DNA of 5,013 nt from Candidatus Omnitrophota bacterium (GTDB lineage Bacteria > Omnitrophota > Gorgyraeia > Gygaellales > Profunditerraquicolaceae). A program made the translations under genes and the position numbers. Positions 1 through 5,013 of the stretch are shown in pieces. The stretch is taken from NCBI GenBank assembly GCA_020052635.1, contig JAGVOR010000054.1:1-5013 (forward strand). Reading direction: 5' to 3'. A model generated the notes under the pieces. It was not told the DNA's origin and ran no database searches. It was given only the letters and a program-made list of their open reading frames with translations. Within the stretch, counting starts at the first letter, position 1; each line of letters opens with the position of its first letter.

Positions 1-1479
1 AAACCGGTTAAAGCTATCTTTACCGATTAAGTTTCGGGCGACAATAAACGATGAAAGCATTGCTCCCACGATCCCCGGCAGCACCGCGCTTTGGCCGGCA
101 ACATAAATATTAATCAGCGGCAATTTACCGAAAAGGTTAAACTGCCCCATCTTTTGCTTGATACCGTAGGCATTACCCTCGGGGGAGAATAAATAATCCC
201 GGTAAGTCAATACGGTAGAGGCATCGATTACTTTAAAATTATCGCGGTATTGCGGATAAAGCCGGCCGAATCTTTCCGTAATGATTTGGGTTTTACGGGC
301 CTTGTATTCCGTATAAGCCGCCGGCCGATTGCAAAGCGATGAGTTGGCCCATTGTTTAAGGTTAACGTAGAATTCAGGTTCGAAGGCGTTAACCACACAG
401 TATTTTTTTTGATCGCGCCCCGGTTCTACGCTGCGAATGATTGCCAGTGCCTGGTTTCCCGCATATGCCGGGTCAAGTAAAGTGTTCAGATCGCACCCCG
501 GAAGAAGCGAGGCAATACTTGGCCCGAATTCATCGGGGTCCGTATTTTCAACGATTGCCGCGACAGAAAAGAAGCCGTGGGTAGTTTCAAAGGCAGAAAC
601 TCTTTCCAGGAAGGCTTTCCTAAAATGCTCCTTGGGGAGGATTTTGAGAACTTCCTGCGGATGAATGGTAAAGGTGCAATTATCCGCTTTGACGGTTTCT
701 GTGTTCGTCAAAACAAATTCACCGACGGTGTCATCTTTGATTTGAGCGCATTCGGCAACCGTGGTATTGCAAAGTATTTCAACCGGCAGTGCTTTAAAAG
801 CCTCCTGAAATGCCCGGATAAAAGCTTCTCCCCCATTTTCGATGCGGGCGACTGATTCATAGAGGCCGCCGGCGACCCGGGCATGGCTGGCAAAGGAAGT
901 TTCTTGGGGCTTAACTCCGTAGCAGACGCAAAATGCCGAAAGCAGGGCTTTAAGATGCCGGTTGTCAGTTAGAGAATCCAGCACTTGCTGCAGGGAGATG
1001 AAATCTTCATCCACGCTTTCGGCGGACAGCCCGATTTTGCGCAGGTCCAGGGAAACCGTGGAAGCGAATACTTTTTTGACTTTGGTAAAATAATCGTCGA
1101 TCGCGGATACTTCACGAGGGAAATATTCCTGCAGTTTCAGGCGGAAGTTATCTGTGCCGGAGGGCATATCATAAACTAGGCCGTCCTGTTCAAAAACAAA
1201 CAAGCCGCTGCCCGGTTTAAAAAGAAAAATCGGTTTGATTTGATGGCTGATCCCCAGCGCGGCAAGCATATCGGTAAGAATGCCGCCGCGGGCAAAGCCG
1301 CCGGTAAAATGAAATCCCGTATCAAAAGGAATATTTTGCCTGTAAAAACGCGTAAGGCTGCCGCCGATGCGGGGCCCTTTTTCCAAGAGTAAGACGGATT
1401 TGTTCTGGGCAGCTAAAAGCAAAGTTAAGGTCAAGCCGCTGATGCCGCCGCCGACAACGATATGGTCGTATCTTTTCAT
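1..1479 (-). CDS. CrtI / retinol-saturase-like FAD-dependent oxidoreductase, 3' end cut by window
   Basis: This reading frame stays open from the ATG at 1479 to the window edge (493 codons, no stop), so only the last few residues should be missing. The N-terminus is a classic FAD-binding Rossmann fold: beta strand DHIVV, GGGISG at residues 10-15, acidic E33 at the end of beta-2 and the R37-IGG-S41 segment. The C-terminus has the second FAD-contact motif, IYVAGQSAVLPGIVGAML (458-475), preceded by a TYRDYLFSPEGNAYGIKQ stretch (425-442). These are hallmarks of the phytoene desaturase / all-trans-retinol 13,14-reductase superfamily, which oxidises, reduces or isomerises polyene chains. The start is fixed by the Rossmann strand beginning at residue 5; no Shine-Dalgarno sequence is visible before it. 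It lies 113 bp downstream of a FabG-type ketoreductase on the same strand, which suggests a lipid or polyene substrate rather than a C40 carotenoid. The superfamily is firm; the substrate is unknown. Confidence 0.9.
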   Translation of the reverse strand, partial: MKRYDHIVVGGGISGLTLTLLLAAQNKSVLLLEKGPRIGGSLTRFYRQNIPFDTGFHFTGGFARGGILTDMLAALGISHQIKPIFLFKPGSGLFVFEQDGLVYDMPSGTDNFRLKLQEYFPREVSAIDDYFTKVKKVFASTVSLDLRKIGLSAESVDEDFISLQQVLDSLTDNRHLKALLSAFCVCYGVKPQETSFASHARVAGGLYESVARIENGGEAFIRAFQEAFKALPVEILCNTTVAECAQIKDDTVGEFVLTNTETVKADNCTFTIHPQEVLKILPKEHFRKAFLERVSAFETTHGFFSVAAIVENTDPDEFGPSIASLLPGCDLNTLLDPAYAGNQALAIIRSVEPGRDQKKYCVVNAFEPEFYVNLKQWANSSLCNRPAAYTEYKARKTQIITERFGRLYPQYRDNFKVIDASTVLTYRDYLFSPEGNAYGIKQKMGQFNLFGKLPLINIYVAGQSAVLPGIVGAMLSSFIVARNLIGKDSFNRF

Positions 1480-1592
1480 TAAAAGACTTGATTACTGTGA
1501 TTAAAAATAAGATTACAATGATTAAGTCGGTAGTTGATAAAACGGACCATATGTAATAGACAGTGGTTTAATCGCTGCTTTAAAAGAATTAT
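1480..1592. other. Intergenic gap between fabG and the flavoprotein gene
   Basis: This is 113 bp of AT-rich DNA between the fabG stop and the flavoprotein start. No terminator hairpin with a U-run is visible, so read-through from fabG is plausible. I found no convincing promoter. Its one notable content is a pair of direct repeats close to the flavoprotein start, listed separately. Confidence 0.5.
1490..1525. repeat. Tandem 15-bp direct repeat at 21-bp spacing
   Basis: GATTACTGTGATTAA (1490-1504) and GATTACAATGATTAA (1511-1525) match at 13 of 15 positions. They start exactly 21 bp apart, about two helical turns. The repeats sit 11 to 46 bp upstream of the flavoprotein start codon. Same-face spacing of this kind is typical of tandem regulator-binding sites, but in AT-rich DNA it could also be chance. 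Confidence 0.45.
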
Positions 1593-2321
1593 TTAAATCG
1601 CCAAGCCACCGTTAACTCCGATCACCTGGCCGTGAATATAGAGGTTCTCTTCCGTGCATAAAAAGTTGACGACGCTGGCAACCTCTTCGGCCTGGCCGAA
1701 ACGGCCCAGGGGAATCAAAGGCAGGATTTTTTCTTTAGGTAATCCTTTAGTCATCTCTGTTTCAATTACCCCGGGTGCGACGACATTAACTAAGAGATTT
1801 TTCTTTCCCACTTCCCTGGCAAGCGCGCGGGCGGCGCCGATTAGGCCGGCTTTGGAAGCAGAGTAATTCACCTGGCCGGCTTGGCCGATCTGGCCGGAAG
1901 TTGAAGAAATAATTACGATACGGCCGCGCTTTTCCCGCAGCATCGGAAAGAGCAAAACATGCATAATATTGTAAAAGCCGTTTAAATTGGTAGAGATAAC
2001 GCTATCCCACTCTTCTTTACTCATCCAGACCATGAGGTTATCCCGGGCAACCCCGGCATTATATATCAGGCAATCGGGAACCCTGGTTTCACTTGCTTTG
2101 CCTAAAGCTTCTTTGGTGGCGGTAAAATCGGCAATATCAAAGCAGAAGGTTGAGCATTGACTGCCGGTTGATTCGATAGCTTTTTTGGTTTCCTCTGCGG
2201 CGGCGTGGTTAGAATGATAAGTCAGCCAGATATCAAAGCCGGATTTGGCCAACCGTAAGGCAATTGCTTTGCCGATTCCCCTGCTGCCGCCGATAATTAA
2301 GGCTAGTTTTTGATTTGCCAT
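1593..2321 (-). CDS. fabG: 3-oxoacyl-ACP reductase (FabG-type SDR)
   Basis: This 242-residue protein is a complete classical short-chain dehydrogenase/reductase of normal FabG length. The cofactor loop is GGSRGIG (11-17), with S13-R14 as in NADPH-using FabG. NAG is at 88-90. The catalytic tetrad is N112, S140, Y153 and K157 (the latter two in NYSASK), followed by NVVAPGVIETEM (179-190) and the C-terminal GQVIGVNGG. The expected reaction is NADPH-dependent reduction of 3-oxoacyl-ACP to 3-hydroxyacyl-ACP in the cytoplasm. The GVARD segment (90-94) and the IPLGRFGQAEEVA segment (203-215) recall FabG paralogues of aryl-polyene-type clusters (for example ApeQ) more than the housekeeping enzyme. 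The downstream polyene-oxidoreductase-like gene supports a specialised lipid role. The start is chosen because the first beta strand begins at residue 5. No Shine-Dalgarno sequence is visible. The enzyme class is secure; the specialised pathway is inference. Confidence 0.93.
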   Translation of the reverse strand: MANQKLALIIGGSRGIGKAIALRLAKSGFDIWLTYHSNHAAAEETKKAIESTGSQCSTFCFDIADFTATKEALGKASETRVPDCLIYNAGVARDNLMVWMSKEEWDSVISTNLNGFYNIMHVLLFPMLREKRGRIVIISSTSGQIGQAGQVNYSASKAGLIGAARALAREVGKKNLLVNVVAPGVIETEMTKGLPKEKILPLIPLGRFGQAEEVASVVNFLCTEENLYIHGQVIGVNGGLAI

Positions 2322-2336
2322 AATTGTATTTATTCG

Positions 2337-2391
2337 GGGGACACATTACTTAATTCCCCGGTTTAAACTTTGAATTAAGTAATGTGTCCCC
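2337..2391. repeat. Perfect 19-bp inverted repeat (REP/MITE-like palindrome)
   Basis: The left arm GGGGACACATTACTTAATT (2337-2355) is perfectly complementary to the right arm at 2373-2391. The 17-nt loop between them (2356-2372) begins CCCCGG, which echoes the CCCCGG at the end of the right arm (2388-2393). The element ends 15 bp upstream of the fabG start codon and has no U-run, so it is not an ordinary terminator. From memory, palindromes ending in TGTCCCC are dispersed in several environmental bacterial genomes near REP-associated (Y1/IS200-like) transposases. That link is inferred. If fabG is transcribed from upstream, this would form a long hairpin in its 5' leader. Confidence 0.75.
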
Positions 2392-2401
2392 GGATATCCC
2401 G

Positions 2402-2431
2402 GATATACAGGTATCTTACACCGCGCATCAA
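2402..2431 (-). promoter_or_regulatory. Weak candidate promoter for fabG
   Basis: Reading the minus strand, TTGATG (2431-2426) and TATATC (2407-2402) are separated by 18 bp and could act as -35 and -10 boxes. Each matches the sigma-70 consensus only in part. The start point would fall near 2395, placing the 19-bp palindrome at the very 5' end of the fabG transcript. The segment is the best candidate I see between the porin terminator and fabG, but the match is marginal. Confidence 0.22.
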
Positions 2432-2463
2432 ACCTAGTCGGTTTGATCGGGCTAAGCCTGTAT
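2405..2463. repeat. Nested dyad upstream of fabG
   Basis: An outer pair, ATACAGG (2405-2411) and CCTGTAT (2457-2463), encloses an inner hairpin, ATCAAACC (2427-2434) with GGTTTGAT (2440-2447) and a 5-nt loop TAGTC. Both pairings are perfect. The dyad overlaps the candidate fabG promoter and lies 14 bp beyond the 19-bp palindrome, so it could be an operator, a structured RNA or the second half of a palindromic repeat unit. No known riboswitch class was recognised. Confidence 0.5.
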
Positions 2464-2499
2464 TTGGCGGTCAAGATTAATTATTTGAAACGCCCGATC

Positions 2500-2542
2500 T
2501 AATTAAAAATCGCCAGATTCATTTAAGGGCTATTTTTAATTA
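2500..2542. repeat. AT-rich inverted repeat beside the porin terminator
   Basis: TAATTAAAAAT (2500-2510) pairs perfectly with ATTTTTAATTA (2532-2542); after one mismatch GCC (2512-2514) also pairs with GGC (2528-2530). It directly abuts the U-run side of the porin terminator. On the minus-strand transcript it would form a second, weaker hairpin that could back up termination or stabilise the 3' end. Confidence 0.45.
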
Positions 2543-2577
2543 AAAAACCCTCGGGGGAAGAGCTCCCCCGAGGGTTT
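2542..2577 (-). terminator. Strong intrinsic terminator of the porin gene
   Basis: The minus-strand transcript forms a 14-bp perfect stem (2577-2564 with 2558-2545) rich in G and C, ACCCTCGGGGGA in its core, with a 5-nt loop. It is followed by a run of six U (2547-2542, partly inside the stem). It begins about 20 nt after the porin stop codon. Position, stem strength and U-run together make this a confident rho-independent terminator that separates the porin from fabG. Confidence 0.93.
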
Positions 2578-2596
2578 AGTTTTTACATCAGTGGTA

Positions 2597-3967
2597 TTAG
2601 AAGGTAACCTTCATTGAACCGATTACCTGGTTAGCCACGCGAGATTCACGTCTAAGCGCATCTCCGGGTAAGAACCAGCCGGCAGATACGCCGATCTGGA
2701 CATCTTCGGTATAATCATAGATACAAGAAAGGTCAATTTCGTTACCAAGATCTTTATTGTTTGATTGGGTAACAATGGTATAGTAGTTACCGTTGCTGTC
2801 AGCTTTAGCAGTGTTAAATGAAGCAACGCTGTTAGCTAACTGATAGTTACCATAGTTAATGCCTAAGGTAACATCTTCCATCGGTTTGGCGCTTGCCCTT
2901 AAATTAATTACTGATAAATTAGTAAAAGGGAAAATCGCGTAAGCGATGGGATTTAATGCCTGGTTGTAATACATCGGATGCCAGCCATTCTTATCACTGC
3001 CACCGGTGAGGTAAGTATAACCTGCGCCGATAGAAGGAGTGAACTTCACTTTGGTGAAGGTGTAATCTGCTAAAGCCTGCAGGGCCCAAGCATTACGTTC
3101 TTCTTTAAGTGCACCGGTAGCGCCTCTGGTTCTGCCTCTTTGCCAGGCAGATTCCAAAGATGCTTTTAAACCTTCGATCGGCATGATTGTTATCAAACCG
3201 CCGATGGTATAAATCTCATCCTTTTCATTATCCGCAACCGGCTGAGATTTATCTAGCCTTCCCCAGAAATAACCCTGAACATTTACTTTCTTGGTGACGT
3301 CGTATGAAGCATTGACACCGAACAGATCGGTATCGTCGCTGGCATTCACATTTTTAGCAGTAGCATTGTTGGCATTTCTGGTCTTCGCGTAAACTAAGTC
3401 GATAACCAACGGATCGTAATTCAAGGTCGCCCTTAAAGCATCAAATGCATTTCTTACGCTTAAGTCTTCGGGAAGCCCGTTTAACGGACCGGGATTAGCG
3501 GTGTTATAAGTACCCGCATTACCGATAATGAGTTGGTTACCAAACCTGATCTCCTGACGGCCAAAGGTTAGGGTTAAAGGAGAATACAGGAATTCTTTTA
3601 AAGTAATATAGGCTAAATCCAGATCGATATCGGTGCTGGAAACAGATTCACCGGTCCAGATTCTTTCATTGATCAGTCTTACGGTAGCCATGACATTATC
3701 GGTCAGATCCGCATCAACTCTTACGCGGGTCTGTGTGGCGATAAAGCGGCTTTTATCGTCTTCTTTTGTGGCTAAATCCACAGAATCTGAAGGTGAATCA
3801 CTAGTTTTACTAACCGGTGGATTTCCTAAGGTGAAATTGTTCCTGGCTACCCCTAAGATCTTAATATCCCCAGAAACCTTCACGTTCTGTACTTCGGCAT
3901 AGGCGGCGCCATAGGTCAGCCCGACTATCAAAGCAAGCGCTAGAATCGCAATCAAGCGTTTACCCAT
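2597..3967 (-). CDS. Outer-membrane beta-barrel porin, alginate-export-like
   Basis: This 456-residue exported protein starts with a signal peptide (GKR at 2-4, hydrophobic core about 5-20) ending in AYA before E25, a good signal peptidase I site. The rest shows alternating amphipathic strands separated by Asn/Asp/Gly/Ser-rich loops. The last residues, SMKVTF, end in Phe, the usual barrel-assembly signal. The segment LTFGRQEIRFGNQLIIGN (133-150), the FDALRATL stretch (175-182) and the LGNEIDL segment followed by the FLPG stretch (407-435) resemble the alginate-export / AlgE-like barrel family, which passes small or polymeric solutes across the outer membrane. A real alginate substrate is not implied. 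AAGGAGG (3982-3976) is a strong Shine-Dalgarno sequence fixing the start. The gene has its own promoter upstream and terminator downstream, so it is probably monocistronic and highly expressed. The barrel call is secure; the transported substrate is unknown. Confidence 0.88.
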   Translation of the reverse strand: MGKRLIAILALALIVGLTYGAAYAEVQNVKVSGDIKILGVARNNFTLGNPPVSKTSDSPSDSVDLATKEDDKSRFIATQTRVRVDADLTDNVMATVRLINERIWTGESVSSTDIDLDLAYITLKEFLYSPLTLTFGRQEIRFGNQLIIGNAGTYNTANPGPLNGLPEDLSVRNAFDALRATLNYDPLVIDLVYAKTRNANNATAKNVNASDDTDLFGVNASYDVTKKVNVQGYFWGRLDKSQPVADNEKDEIYTIGGLITIMPIEGLKASLESAWQRGRTRGATGALKEERNAWALQALADYTFTKVKFTPSIGAGYTYLTGGSDKNGWHPMYYNQALNPIAYAIFPFTNLSVINLRASAKPMEDVTLGINYGNYQLANSVASFNTAKADSNGNYYTIVTQSNNKDLGNEIDLSCIYDYTEDVQIGVSAGWFLPGDALRRESRVANQVIGSMKVTF

Positions 3968-3975
3968 TTTTTACT

Positions 3976-3982
3976 CCTCCTT
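3976..3982 (-). promoter_or_regulatory. Strong ribosome binding site of the porin gene
   Basis: AAGGAGG reads on the minus strand 8 nt before the ATG at 3967. It is an almost full anti-Shine-Dalgarno match and confirms the porin start. Confidence 0.9.
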
Positions 3983-3986
3983 TTTA

Positions 3987-4037
3987 TTAACTAGTTATGA
4001 ATATATGGTTAACTAGGCCAATAAATATATTGCCTAG
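3987..4037. repeat. Bulged hairpin and TTAACTAG repeat in the porin leader
   Basis: CTAGGCCAAT (4013-4022) pairs with ATTGCCTAG (4029-4037) through nine base pairs with one bulged C and a 6-nt loop. A TTAACTAG direct repeat (3987-3994 and 4009-4016) partly overlaps the left arm. All of this lies in the predicted porin 5' untranslated leader, where a hairpin upstream of the Shine-Dalgarno could stabilise the mRNA or tune its translation. No known RNA family was recognised. Confidence 0.5.
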
Positions 4038-4064
4038 GATGATTTTTCTCAAACACTTATGACT

Positions 4065-4092
4065 ATTTTATCTAGATATTTTATTTTGTCAA
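4065..4092 (-). promoter_or_regulatory. Sigma-70 promoter of the porin gene
   Basis: On the minus strand a perfect -35 box TTGACA (4092-4087) is followed after 16 bp by TAAAAT (4070-4065), one mismatch from the -10 consensus. The expected start is near 4058, giving a leader of about 90 nt. A 10-bp palindrome TATCTAGATA (4069-4078) lies in the spacer and touches the -10 box, so it could be an operator. The AT-rich spacer suggests a strong promoter. Confidence 0.8.
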
Positions 4093-4119
4093 GAGTTTTT
4101 TTAGTGAGGCCGCAACTTA

Positions 4120-4219
4120 GTAAACGTATACCCTACCTACGAGAAAATTCCAGAGAATTTTCGAGTGCTTAGGTACGGTAGCTTGCGTATCGTATTTGAA
4201 GTGTTCAGGTTACGTTTAC
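4120..4219. repeat. About 100-bp nested inverted-repeat element
   Basis: Three nested pairings share one centre region. The outer arms are GTAAACGTA (4120-4128) with TACGTTTAC (4211-4219), perfect. The middle arms are TACCCTACCTA (4129-4139) with TAGGTACGGTA (4170-4180), one mismatch. The inner arms are GAAAATTC (4143-4150) with GAATTTTC (4155-4162) and a CAGA loop. An unpaired segment of about 30 nt (4181-4210) makes it asymmetric. It fills most of the gap between the lipoprotein stop and the porin promoter. It lacks a terminator U-run, and I see no coding frame in it. It may be a REP- or MITE-like mobile palindrome, or the structured 3' end of the lipoprotein transcript. Confidence 0.65.
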
Positions 4220-4231
4220 AAACCAGGCGGT

Positions 4232-4690
4232 TTATTTAACCGGTTCTTTTGTCTTTTTATTTAACCCTTTGGATTTGGGCCCCAAAGAGATGATCACCAG
4301 CGCCTCTTCATTCCAGAACCCGGCTACTTGTATAGTAATGATACAGGTCTCATCCTCTTTCTCGAAGTTTAATAATCTCTGTCCGTATTCGATAATATTG
4401 ATCAGCTTCCAGTTGTACATCGGAAGCTGTTCTTTAAAGAAATTTATCAGTTGGTCGATATTGGCCCGGCCCTGGTATTTTAAAACCGCAACTCTAGAGC
4501 CGGCATTCTCAAAAGCGTATGATACTTGCGGCAGGGGTTTTAAGCCTGTGGGAATAGGAAGATCGGAAAACTTAAGGATGGCCTGCGGTTCAAGCCGGCT
4601 GTCCGCAGAGATGGTTTTACAGCCTGTTGATCCTCCGGCCAGCAAAGAACAGATCGAAATTAAACAGAATAGCTTGAGGGTTATTTTCAT
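4232..4690 (-). CDS. Small uncharacterised lipoprotein
   Basis: This 152-residue protein has a lipoprotein-like leader: charged start (K2, K6), hydrophobic core to about residue 18, then GGSTGC with candidate lipidated Cys at 24. The lipobox is atypical because Ser sits at -3 where Leu/Val is usual. The mature part opens with LPIPTGL (46-52). It continues with a RVAVLKYQGRANIDQLINFFKEQLPMYNW stretch (67-95), then LLNFEKEDETCIITI (106-120) and ends LGPKSK plus a Lys-rich tail. This layout (a membrane-anchored small domain in which a low-level F-x(4)-LP-x-YNW motif precedes two beta strands) is one I associate with hypothetical lipoproteins of Deltaproteobacteria and Nitrospirota. I know no function and assign none. 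AAGGAG (4701-4696) is its Shine-Dalgarno sequence. The start overlaps the stop of the upstream PHP gene, so the two are co-translated. Confidence 0.82.
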   Translation of the reverse strand: MKITLKLFCLISICSLLAGGSTGCKTISADSRLEPQAILKFSDLPIPTGLKPLPQVSYAFENAGSRVAVLKYQGRANIDQLINFFKEQLPMYNWKLINIIEYGQRLLNFEKEDETCIITIQVAGFWNEEALVIISLGPKSKGLNKKTKEPVK

Positions 4691-5013
4691 GTCTTCTCCT
4701 TTTTATTTAAAAGTTCATTTACATCCTGATAAATTTTATCGATTTCTGTTTGCGTTAATCCACAATCTTTACCGACTTGAGCTAATTGGAGCGGACTGAT
4801 AATGTCTGAGCAGGTGTGGCTATCGTTGTTTAAGATAAGTTTCGCTTTAAACTTTCTGGCCTGTTTGATGACGTGGGCATTGGTCTGATTATGCCCATGC
4901 CGGCTGGTAATTTCAAGGAATATCCCCCGCCTGGCAGCTAATTGTGTATCGGCATCCGAGATTAAGCCCGGATGGGCTAAAATATCGATATCAGCTAAAA
5001 GGGCTAGATGGTT
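4687..5013 (-). CDS. PHP-domain phosphoesterase (histidinol-phosphatase-like), C-terminal 108 residues
   Basis: The frame is open from the right window edge to a TGA at 4689-4687 whose bases overlap the ATG of the lipoprotein gene. The visible 108 residues carry ILAHPG (11-16), LEITSRHGHNQTNAH (33-47) and LILNNDSHT (59-67). These match the later PHP metal-site motifs, with the histidine of AHP and the D64-x-H66 pair as likely ligands. The EITSR-G-H-TN-H and ND-H pattern resembles the small PHP proteins annotated as histidinol-phosphate-phosphatase-domain proteins; it does not resemble a polymerase PHP. Such enzymes hydrolyse phosphate esters with bound metals. The N-terminal HxH motif lies outside the window, so activity and substrate cannot be judged. 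The four-base ATGA overlap indicates an operon with the lipoprotein. Confidence 0.85.
   Translation of the reverse strand, partial: NHLALLADIDILAHPGLISDADTQLAARRGIFLEITSRHGHNQTNAHVIKQARKFKAKLILNNDSHTCSDIISPLQLAQVGKDCGLTQTEIDKIYQDVNELLNKKEKT
4696..4701 (-). promoter_or_regulatory. Ribosome binding site of the lipoprotein gene
   Basis: AAGGAG reads on the minus strand 5 nt before the ATG at 4690. It lies inside the last codons of the PHP gene and supports reinitiation or coupled translation at the ATGA overlap. Confidence 0.85.

Noticed and set aside
2..9. AACCGGTT palindrome, also at 4238-4245
   Set aside because: An 8-bp palindrome occurring twice inside coding sequence is compatible with chance.
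437..1179. Several plus-strand open frames of 60-90 codons
   Set aside because: They lie antisense to the flavoprotein gene, show no recognisable domain or Shine-Dalgarno sequence, and are explained by the codon structure of the opposite strand.
2405..2463. Possible integron attC site in the nested dyad
   Set aside because: The conserved attC core motifs (GTTRRRY and RYYYAAC) are absent at the arm ends, and no cassette arrangement is seen.
2322..2500. Known riboswitch upstream of fabG
   Set aside because: The conserved cores of the common classes (TPP, cobalamin, SAM, FMN, glycine, cyclic-di-GMP) were not recognised; the structure is dominated by simple palindromes.
4220..4233. Terminator for the lipoprotein gene (AAACC-GCCT-GGTTT)
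   Set aside because: The stem is only 5 bp, overlaps the stop codon and lacks a U-run.
4269..4799. A 176-codon plus-strand open frame
   Set aside because: It is antisense to the lipoprotein and the PHP end, both of which have clear motifs, a ribosome site and an ATGA overlap. Its translation has no recognisable pattern.

Overview
All five supported genes lie on the minus strand. They read from the right edge to the left edge as: PHP-domain protein (cut by the right edge), small lipoprotein, outer-membrane beta-barrel protein, FabG-type ketoreductase, and a CrtI/retinol-saturase-like FAD oxidoreductase (cut by the left edge). Protein secretion to an outer membrane (signal peptide, barrel ending in Phe, lipoprotein) indicates a didermic bacterium. 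The GC content is moderate. The mix of an alginate-export-like porin, a histidinol-phosphatase-like PHP protein, an uncharacterised lipoprotein and a polyene-type lipid enzyme pair would fit an uncultured lineage such as Omnitrophota, or a Nitrospirota/Deltaproteobacteria-like relative. That placement is an impression from protein style, not a proof.

Right part (4232-5013): the PHP gene and the lipoprotein gene overlap by ATGA, so they are translationally coupled members of one operon. The lipoprotein is followed by about 140 bp holding a nested inverted-repeat element (4120-4219) with no poly-U tail.

Middle (2540-4092): the porin gene is a self-contained transcription unit. It has a near-consensus sigma-70 promoter (TTGACA, 16 bp, TAAAAT), a roughly 90-nt leader with a bulged hairpin, a strong Shine-Dalgarno sequence, a signal peptide, a 456-residue barrel and a strong intrinsic terminator.

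Left part (1-2540): a 275-bp gap after the porin holds the terminator, a second AT-rich hairpin, a compact dyad and a perfect 19-bp inverted repeat that ends 15 bp before the fabG start. FabG and the flavoprotein are 113 bp apart and co-directional. Together they look like the edge of a fatty-acid/polyene-type lipid or pigment cluster that would continue past the left edge. Neither gene has a visible Shine-Dalgarno sequence, unlike the porin and lipoprotein genes.

No RNA gene, CRISPR array or transposase gene was seen. The most interesting material is the two palindromic intergenic elements and the CrtI-like/FabG pair.
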